A stretch of DNA of 21,289 bases from Catenaria anguillulae PL171 (Eukaryota > Blastocladiomycota > Blastocladiomycetes > Blastocladiales > Catenariaceae), in assembly GCA_002102555.1 (NCBI GenBank), contig MCFL01000359.1, positions 1 through 21,289 of the forward strand, given 5' to 3'. Positions within the stretch are counted from its first letter, which is position 1, and each line of letters starts with the position of its first letter. Under the pieces are notes generated by a model. The model ran no database searches and had not been told where the DNA came from. It saw only the letters and a program-made list of their open reading frames with translations. A program made the translations under genes and the position numbers. Of the stretch, positions 1 through 7,498 are shown in pieces.

Positions 1-1703
1 TTGACACAGTCAGTTGACGTTGATCAGTCGCTACCGTTAGGTGAGCGGCGACAGCGTTACAAGTGCCTGGTGGGCGAGATTCAAGCGTCTCGTGAGCGGT
101 CCGTCACTTTGCCAACTTTGACATGAGTCAGACGCCAATAGCTGGCTGATATTCATTAGCGGCTTGATCTCCGTAGATGCAAGTTTTCCGAGATTACGAA
201 GCGAATTCGCGGAGAGATGACAACACACTATCAGGGGCATGTCATGTTTGGCTGCAGTCATTTCTTTCACTTTTCGTTTTCCAATCCAAAGCCTCCGACT
301 CGTTGTATCGCTCGTGATTGACGAGCCAACCTTCGAGTCCACCCACGAGCCAGAAATCGCTTCTTCTCATCCAATGGACGGGATAAACCCGTGGTTCACT
401 CGCGCAACAATCAGCTCGAATTGCTCGTTCACCCGCTCGAGTCTGTCGCCATTCCGCTTCTATTCACCACGTTGAGGCTGCATCCGAAATCCGCGGATCC
501 GTATCCATCCTTGACGTGCATACAGGCAATGCGGTGGCTCGACTCGAGTGCGCCTTTCATTCGCCCAGCGCCAGTTCACAACCACATGTTTTTCCACGCT
601 TCCGCGAACGAGTACTTTCGGTGCTCGATTCCAATGGGAAACGTCCTGACCACGAATCTTGCTGCCATGGGCGGGCTTGTTACCTCTTCGCCAATCGAGC
701 TCTCAACCGGCTCTCAAGCACTCTCAGCTGCCGCAAGCAAACCTACTGTCATTGCGTCCGTACAATGCTTTGACTCTGACGTGTACTGTGGAGTCGACGC
801 ATCGTCCGCTGCAATTCAACTCAAGCTTCGAGCCCCGCAGACCCACCGAGTACCCGACAATCCTGTGTATGCATATGCAGACATGTTTGCCCACCAACTT
901 GTTGGCGGTTTCGCGTCACCATTCGCGCTGACCCAGCGCGTCGATGTGGTTGGGCATTTGGGCCAATTGTCGACCGTTGCGCTCACGGTTCCACCAAGCG
1001 TTGTGAGGAGTGCTGGGCATCGGCTTGTCACCTGTTACAAAAACCCGTTGCTTTTGTCCAGTGGGTCAGAGTCGACTACTCTCAATGTTGCGTGTGAGGG
1101 ATCCATTGCCTTGAGCCATGGTTCGTTTGAGGTCAAGTATTCGCCGGATAAGGTTGGCGATGAGAGCCAAGTTGTGAATCTTGTTGGTATGTTTGAATCA
1201 TATCTCTTTCTTTTCGTCAGGCCACTTGTATCTGTATCAGACAGCCAACTGACACGGTCCCACAAACCACTGCAACAGACGCGGCAACCAAGGAACTCAT
1301 TTGGGCGTGGACGCTCCACTGCCAATCACTGGCCCCGCTCGTGACAAAGACCTTCCAGCTGACTCTGCCTCTGCATCGATCGATTAGCAAGCGCATTTCA
1401 TTTACCAACCCATATCGACTCGCCAAGGTTTTCCATGTCTCGACGAGCCATCCTAACTTGGTGGCCATCCGCGAGGACGTGTTTGAGCTTTCGGCGACAG
1501 GCACCATTTACTTGCACTTGACATTCACACACATGGATTCACCCGTACACGTGGATGTTTACATTTACATCAACGATCACGAGGGGAATGCCGAAGAGTG
1601 TTTCTGCATTCAGGCAGATTACAAGGCAGATGTGCGTGGGAGTGGTGCAAGGCTTGGGCCAGGCGGGTTGGTTGGCGCATCTGCGGCTTCTATTGATCGT
1701 TGA
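1..1703 (+). CDS. NPHP4: nephrocystin-4-like protein, C-terminal part (5' end outside window)
   Basis: NPHP4 is a scaffold of the ciliary transition zone. The last exon (1279-1703) matches the family's C-terminal Ig-like module: ISKRISFTNPY, VFHVSTSHPNLVAIREDVFEL and VYIYINDHEGNAEECFC follow each other as in animal NPHP4 (recalled: [20 protein letters not shown]...ILIYINDHEDKNEE). Further upstream, VQCFDSDVYCGVD, KRIRGEMTTHYQGHV and SHFFHFSFSNP also fit. Proposed introns are 99-176 (gtccgt...gtag, tentative) and 1187-1278 (gtatgt...acag, phase 1, joining VVNLV to DAATKELIWAW). Between about 300 and 385 the best homology moves from frame 1 to frame 2 (SLVIDEPTFE) and back to frame 1 (NNQLELLVHPLESVAIPL), so two compensating frame changes or an unseen splice are needed. 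Stop is TGA at 1701-1703. The about 30-residue tail after the conserved end is extra. Family call is firm; the 5' exon structure is uncertain. Confidence 0.75.
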
Positions 1704-1886
1704 CGAGTGTCAGTCCTCATTCCATGCGTATCTGCAGTTCCATCCACTTTTGCTTAGACTTTGCTGCAGTGGGAAGTTGACTTGAGAAAGTCTGGAGCCG
1801 AGCCGTGTCTGATCGACAACATCACAGGTCTTGCGTCCATCGGGATGCGACTGGACTGGCTGACATTCCGTGAATGGGTTCACGAC

Positions 1887-1894
1887 AGGCAAGG
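1887..1894. repeat. left target-site duplication of the MULE element
   Basis: AGGCAAGG here is repeated exactly at 7334-7341, on the outer sides of the two transposon ends. Because the element begins in a G run, the true duplication is 6 to 8 bp: 6 if both ends are GGGGGT, 8 if the left end starts with GGGT. Confidence 0.75.
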
Positions 1895-2210
1895 GGGTAT
1901 ATAGTATAGTATGATATTGCACACTCATAGGATATGGTATGACACGCTCCGATATTGTATTAAACCACACCCTATTATACTACCGGTATGGTATTGCGCA
2001 AGGGGCTATGGTACAAAGTCTAGCTATTCCACTGGCATGCATGGTATTTTACAGTCTAATATGGCACGGCAGGTATGCTATTCCACCCCGCCCATTACAC
2101 TCCCGCTATTACACACCGGGTATGCTATTGAACGGCTGGTATTGCACATTCGCTATGCCATTAAACATTCCGATATGATACAAAGGCTATGCTATTGCAC
2201 TTGCACCCGC
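1893..2210 (+). repeat. left terminal/subterminal repeat array of the MULE
   Basis: About 320 bp built from degenerate 15-21 bp units around GGTATGSTATTGCAC. Examples are GGTATGGTATTGCGC near 1986, GGTATGCTATTCCAC near 2070, GGTATGCTATTGAAC near 2119 and GCTATGCTATTGCAC near 2187. No reading frame in it looks coding. Such arrays in transposons usually serve as transposase-binding sites; that role is inferred here. Confidence 0.7.
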
Positions 2211-2967
2211 GCACACACGAATTCCTGCACCCACGGCAGCGCGTGGGCTTCCGATCCGGTGCTGTCGATCCAATACGCCAGACAATCATTCCAAACTGTG
2301 CCTCCGTGTACTTGTATTCACTTGACGTGTGACGACAATGTACTCATGTTTGAATACTGAACCGCACTCTACACCCCGGGCAATGACAATGATTTACACG
2401 ATGCTATCCCTGCATTTGCGACTCCGTCCATGTTTCCTCGCCTGTCGTTTTCCCTGACCCCTGATCCACTTCAAGGGGTGACCCCTGATCCACTTCAAGG
2501 GCCGTTCAGGGGGGATGTGGGCAACTAACTGATTCATCATCCGACACACCGCGGTGTTTGACTGGTGGCCACCTGGCCCTTCCTTCTCCATCCGTACACG
2601 GCCATCCGTCTTTCCAACGCAAAGGTGATCAACACTACGCCTCGTCGCATGTTTCTGCCAAACGTTGGCCCCACAAGCTTCAACGGCAAATGTCGAACCG
2701 CACCAGGGGCGCTTCCGGCGCGTCCGTCGAATCCGAGTCGCGGGTCGACAGGATGCTCACGGCAACGCATCACGTGGGTCGGCGCCGATCGTCCCGCATT
2801 TCTCCCAGTAACCGTTCCTCGCTTCTTTCTCGCAGACCCCTCGCTTCTTTCTCTTCTTGCGACCACGGTCAGTTCTGCCGCTCAGCTGCCACCCTGCCAC
2901 ACCCTTGCAATAGACCTCCTCACTGCACTCTACCCCGGCCTCGGTCGCATCGCTGTTATCTCTCGCC
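2211..2967 (+). other. noncoding leader and probable promoter/5' UTR of the transposase gene
   Basis: Lies between the left repeat array and the transposase start. It holds a 24 bp tandem duplication (2455-2502). From about 2810 to 2960 it is rich in C and T (repeated cttctttctc and similar), as expected of a fungal core promoter or 5' UTR. Long open frames over this stretch are low-complexity and run out of frame into the transposase; I do not accept them as genes. Confidence 0.5.
2455..2502 (+). repeat. 24 bp tandem duplication
   Basis: Two adjacent 24 bp units start at 2455 and 2479, each reading TGACCCCTGATCC followed by ACTTCAAGGG; they differ only at the last base (G against C). Each unit begins near CCCC and ends near GGGG. 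Confidence 0.9.
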
Positions 2968-5900
2968 ATGCCTCAAGACGATCTCGCCCGCGCACTGGCG
3001 TCGTCGCCCTCGCCTGTCATGTCCCCACAAGATCCCATCGCATCCCCCAAGCCCTCGCCCACCATTTCCCTCTCCTTCTTCTGGTCGGACCCCGAAGACG
3101 ACGGTGAAGACGGTGACGCCGAACCCGCCATTGACCTGCGCTCGCCCACTGGCCCCCACTTTGACGATGGTGCCCACAACCTCGATGGTGCCCACAGCAT
3201 CGATGGTCCGATTCATGCTGGCGGCGGTGCCCGCAACCTTGGCAGGGGCCGCGACGGCGACGGTCCGTTTCACGCTGGCGGTGATTACGACTCTGCTCTG
3301 CAAGGAGGCGAAATGGACGTCGCCGACCAAACGCATGACATTGCCAACGCTTTTAACGACGGCATTGACCCAGATCAAGAAGATGGCGGCATTCCGAACA
3401 TGGCCAGTGGCTCTGCTCTCTCGCATCAAGACGATTATGATGGTGAGCAGGCAGACCCGGATGCCCAGGAAGAAGTCGACGGAGAAGATCAAGACGACGC
3501 CAGCGTGTTCGGCGACCAGTACCTTGTTCACGAGTTCGAGCTCACGGACGCAATGTTTGACTACATGGATGATGCCGATGTTGAGGCCACTCTGGCTACG
3601 CCCGGCTCAGTGGAATGGGTTGTCGATAGTGATGAGGAGCATGGTGATAGTGATGATGAGGGTATGTTCCTCGCTCGTTTTCCTCTGCTGGCATTTGTTT
3701 GCAGCAGGTCAACTGACAGTTTTCATCTCTGTTGTGTAGCTGAACCCGTGGCGTCCGTGGACGAGCTGTTTGGCGTCGATTCCGAATCGTTCAACCCCAA
3801 GGTGTTTCACGCTGGCCCTGACGGCTTTCAAGTCACGGCCAAGATTTTCGCAAACGGTCTCGTGATCCACCCGACCACGCCCGACTACCCGCATTCTTCG
3901 GATCTCAACGAGTCCACCACCAAGAGTCGCAGGGGCGGCATTGTCAACCTGGTGATGGCCGGCGCACATGATTTGACAACTGAAGCCGTCACATCCAATG
4001 TACATTGTCTATTCGCGCACGGGCGACTTTTTTGACCAGTCTGACCAAGCACAACCATTGAAATTCTGCACAGATTCAATACAGCCTTGGCAGTCCAATG
4101 GGCGACGACAAGCAGTTCCGTGTCGTCAAGCTATTCGCTTCCATCGCGCACCTCATCCCCGGCATCGAGGACATGATCGTCCCCGCCTTCCGTCGTCACT
4201 CTCGCACGTGCAAAGGCGTCAAATGCTGCACGTACGCCGACACGCGCATTTCGGAAATGGAGCACTATGGCGGGTACCCCGACTACACGGCCGAGCCATA
4301 CGCGTCGATTCGCGCCTCTGTCGAGGCTGCCATGCGTAACTCGGTGTACCAGATCACTATGACGTTCTACAACTCCAAGGTCGTTGACTGGCTCTGCGCA
4401 TGTGGCCACCCGGGTAAGCTTGTACACAACGTATGGATCAATGCGCATTTACCGATTTCTCAATGCATTCCTTGTCGCTCACACTTCATTTTTTTGTCCA
4501 CATCTTTCTTGCAGGCCAATGCACCCGAGCACATGTCCAAGTGGTTTGTTGGTTGCAGTGCGTACAACAGGTTGGACCCGCCTGGTTCCCACAAGGGTTT
4601 CGGCATCCGCACGGCCGAACTGGACATGGGCTTGCTCTGTGACCTCATGGGATACAAGGGGCCACATCGTCCTGAGACCAGTACCACGAAACCTGACGTC
4701 CGCTGCCGCACTGTTGTCTCGAATGGCCGCACCTCTGAGTGCCGTACGTTTCCTGCCGTGAACATTTTTCACGTCATTCGATGTGCAATTTACATTTGCT
4801 ATACGTTCCTTCTACTTGTAGCGGTTGGCCACGTCAAGTCGGACGGTAGCGTTGATCGCGCGTCCGTGGTATCGCAAAACCGCGACTGCACCGTCAAGTG
4901 TGACATTTACTTGCCCGAAGACCCCGAGTTCCGCTTTTACTTCATCCACATGACTGGCAAGCACAACCACCCCCCACCCCCACCACTCAAGACGCCCAGG
5001 CATCTCAAAGTGCGCATCAACGAGGGCGTCAAGTTACGCGACGCGCCCAACGCCTTTGATCATCTCACGTCGCTCGAGCGCCTGGCCCTCGTGGCTACCA
5101 TTCACAAGATTGATGTCGCCCACCCATCGCTTGTTCAACTGGATCGTGTTGGCGAAGTCACGTCCCGTCGCACGGGTCCCGGCATCATGGCGTCTGACGA
5201 AGTCGCGGTATTCCAAGCATTCGCATCGGGCTCGTCGACAATCCGCGACTTCATCCGCTCTGTTGCGATTGTGGATGGCCAGTTCCTGGGTTTTGCCATG
5301 CTTGACGAGGGCGCGCATGCGCTTTCCAAGTCTCGCGTCATTGATATCGACATGACATATCGCTGCATCCGCGGTGACATCAACCAGGTCAAGGTTGTTG
5401 CGTGGGATCCGATCGCTTGCCGTCTCATTGTGGTCGCACGTGCGTGGGTCCGTGGACAAGACGCGCAGATGTACTACACCATTGTCAACACGCTCGACTC
5501 GGCCTTTAACAAAATCATTGGACGCCGCCTTCAGTTTTCCGCCATACGCCGTGTGCGTGAGGAGATTGGCGCGCCAATCGCGGATTTGGATTTGGATGTC
5601 GTCGAGCTTGACGCAATTCGGGTGGACATGGATGCTGGCCAGGCCAAGGGCATTGGGACATGGTTGCGTGAGCGCGAGCCGCTGCTGGGCGACACGTGGC
5701 AGGAGGTGGTCCCTCATGTCCTTGTTCTTTGTCACGTGCACGCCGCGCGCAACATTCAGCAAACTGGCTTCTCACCCGACGCGAAGCGCAAGATGACCAA
5801 GTTGCTCGAGGCCACTTCGCCGGGCGAGTGGGATACCGTGCTGCGCCAGCTCCGTCGCATGCATGAGGAGTCGCCCGCCGCGACAGTTCCCGCCAACAAG

Positions 5901-6697
5901 TCGCTCAAAGATTGGGTCGACAAGTATGCGCAACCGTGGGTTGGTGGACCATGGCGCCTGGGCTGTCCAAGATTCCCACACCACTTTTGCAAGGTATTCG
6001 CCGCAACACCAACAACATCGAGGGGTCGAATGGCCGCGACAACCGAGTCATCGGCAAGGGTCTGGGTCTCCTTGATTATGTTGAGCGTGCACGCAAGATG
6101 GACCTCGACGACTTCCGCCGCAACCGCATTGCGGGCGACATGGGCGTGACTGTCCGCGCCGGCTCATCGCAAGCAGCCCGGGACAAGAAGAACGAGGCTC
6201 GTGCCAGCAAGCGTGCTCACACCCGTGCGCTCAAGGAAAGCGAGCCAACTGCAGCTTTGGGCCGCACTCGCGCCGCAACGCGTGCATCAAGCAGCAATTC
6301 CTCAAGCACAAAGAAGTCCAAGTCCAAGCGGGCCGCCAGCCCCACGCCTCCTGCTCCCGCGCCCCTCGCAAAGCGCACGCGCAAGGCGACCGCCGCCACC
6401 CAGCTTGCGTCTGCCGCCGCCCAGCCCGCGAGCATGGCGTTGTCAAGTGCGGCCAAGCCGGCGCCAGCTAAAAAGTTTAAAGGTAAGGCCAAGGCTGCCG
6501 CGTCACAAGAACAGTCGCTGCAACTGTCCAACGACTGCTCGGCGCCATCACAGCGTACTACGGAGGAGCTGCATGCGATTTCCGCCATGGGCCGGGATGC
6601 AATCATCGCTTTCAATCCAAGTAACGAGGAACTCGAGACCATCATCCGTTTTCAGCAGCTTGCCGCGCGGGATCAGCTCCTGAGCCAGCTCCAGTAA
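2968..6697 (+). CDS. MULE transposase with acidic N-terminus and WRKY/GCM1-type zinc finger
   Basis: Proposed exons are 2968-3661, 3740-3999, 4074-4421, 4515-4743 and 4822-6697. Introns of 78, 74, 93 and 78 bp use gtatgt, gtacat, gtacac and gtacgt donors. Residues about 1-230 are acidic, with imperfect DGAHNLDGAHSIDG repeats. A Cys/His stretch (RDCTVKCDIYLPEDPEF ... HMTGKHNHPPP) resembles the FLYWCH/WRKY-GCM1 fingers that accompany MULE transposases. The RNase H-like core has a first Asp in IDIDMTYR (about D687), a second in RVDMDAGQAKG (D779 or D781), the CHVHAARN motif, and a Glu in NTNNIEGSNGRDN. The last conserved block is read in another frame than the core: between about 5935 and 5975 a one-base shift is needed and no credible intron supplies it. 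The tail (to 6697) is Ala/Lys-rich with NLS-like KKSKSKR. Total is about 1135 aa. Family firm; activity doubtful unless the shift is an error. Confidence 0.8.
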
Positions 6698-7100
6698 CTG
6701 CCTGCCGTTTTTTGAAGTATGACTCGCCACTTTTCTCATCTTTATCTCACATTTCGATTTTCCACACACCTTATTCTCCGTTCGTGCTGTCCGCCATCCT
6801 CAATTGTGTGTCCAGACCCGTATTTTTCTCTGTTGTTGTGACTCTTCACTTTGCGTCTCGTACTCGCTCGTCTGCTCATTGCACTGTTGCTTTTTGCTTT
6901 ACTTTCACTTTGCGTCTCGTACTCGCTCGTCTGCTCATTGCACTATCGCATTTTCCTTTGCTTTCACTGTTTCGACTCGCGCTCACTTTTCGTTCATTGC
7001 CCACTCGTTCAAATTTCTCTCTCTGCTTCCCTTCTTTGGACATTCTTCCAAGACTTCCGTGGCCCGCGTTGAAGGCAATGCTCCCACCAATAAACGGATA
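6698..7100 (+). other. 3' noncoding part of the transposon
   Basis: CT-rich stretch after the transposase stop. It carries the 59 bp repeats (separate entry) and an AATAAA at 7089-7094 that could be a polyadenylation signal. I see no gene; open frames here are simple-sequence products. Confidence 0.5.
6845..7010 (+). repeat. 59 bp-period tandem repeat, two near-exact copies and one decayed copy
   Basis: A 41 bp core beginning TTCACTTTGCGTCTCG and ending GCTCATTGCACT is identical at 6845-6885 and 6904-6944. A decayed third copy begins exactly 59 bp further, at 6963 (TTCACTGTTTCGACTCG...CATTGCCCACT). The spacers between the cores differ more. Confidence 0.85.
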
Positions 7101-7333
7101 CTTTATGTTGCGTTTGTCATGTTGTATTGCAGTGAACGATGTAATACACCATGAAGCGGTATGGTATCTTAAGTACCATAAGCGGTGTTTGACTAACGAC
7201 ACTACCATAACATAACTGAGCTGGTGTGCCATATTGGCAGCGGGATGGCAATACCATACCACAGGCGGCGCGCAATCCCTGTTGAAATAGCATATCCAGC
7301 GACAGTGTAATACCAAATTATACGCGGACCCCC
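7100..7333 (-). repeat. right terminal/subterminal repeat array of the MULE (inverted)
   Basis: Contains the left-end motif in the opposite orientation: GGCAATACCATACCAC at 7247-7262, GTAATACCAAATTA near 7307 and AATAGCATATCC near 7286 are reverse complements of the left-hand GGTATGGTATTGC, TGGTATTAC and GGATATGCTATT. The stretch around 7160-7180 forms a perfect 7 bp hairpin stem (TATGGTA / TACCATA, 7-base loop). The inner edge is approximate. Confidence 0.7.
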
Positions 7334-7341
7334 AGGCAAGG
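7334..7341. repeat. right target-site duplication of the MULE element
   Basis: AGGCAAGG directly after the terminal CCCCC, identical to 1887-1894. Removing the element and one copy would rejoin CACGAC-AGGCAAGG-ATGACC as the empty site. Confidence 0.75.
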
Positions 7342-7498
7342 ATGACCAAGCAAATACTTACAGATCATCTACTTGACTTTTGCATGATAAAGACTCTATG
7401 AAACCATCTGTGGAATAGATTTCCCTCCCTGTCATTGCCGTTTGTCACTGTACTTTCGCACTTTGCCCGAACCTGAGCGTCAGACCGCGACCAGAGTC

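Larger units (their letters stand above)
1893..7333 (+). mobile_element. Mutator-like (MULE) DNA transposon with one transposase gene
   Basis: The element starts GGGGGTATATAG (1893) and ends CGCGGACCCCC (7333), so its ends are inverted copies of GGGGGT. The homology continues inward with about 65-70% identity and one gap: left TATAGTATGATATTGCAC...GGATATGGTAT pairs with the reverse complement of the right end, TATAATTTGGTATTACAC...GGATATGCTAT. A 6-8 bp target duplication flanks it. Inside are a left repeat array (1893-2210), a noncoding leader with a 24 bp tandem duplication, the transposase gene (2968-6697), a 3' region with 59 bp repeats, and a right repeat array (about 7100-7333). The short duplication fits MULEs (usually 8-11 bp), though hAT elements also make 8 bp; the transposase decides for MULE. 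It has landed between NPHP4 and ADCK1, both of which read away from the junction intact. Confidence 0.8.

Noticed and set aside
1893-2210. Repeat array read as a CRISPR or a centromeric satellite
   Set aside because: Units are degenerate, without constant spacers, in a eukaryotic genome, and the same motif appears inverted at the other transposon end.
2558-3739. Open frame of 393 codons (+) before and across the first transposase exon
   Set aside because: Low-complexity Ser/Pro/Arg then Thr-rich sequence with no family resemblance; it is the shadow of the acidic transposase N-terminus in another frame and crosses a good intron.
4414-4514. Intron using the more canonical donor gtaagc at 4414 in the transposase
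   Set aside because: It shifts the downstream frame away from the conserved ANAPEHMSKWFVGC stretch; the gtacac donor at 4422 keeps it.
5940-5971. 32 bp intron that would restore the transposase frame
   Set aside because: Far shorter than every other intron here and it would delete the conserved GLSK residues.
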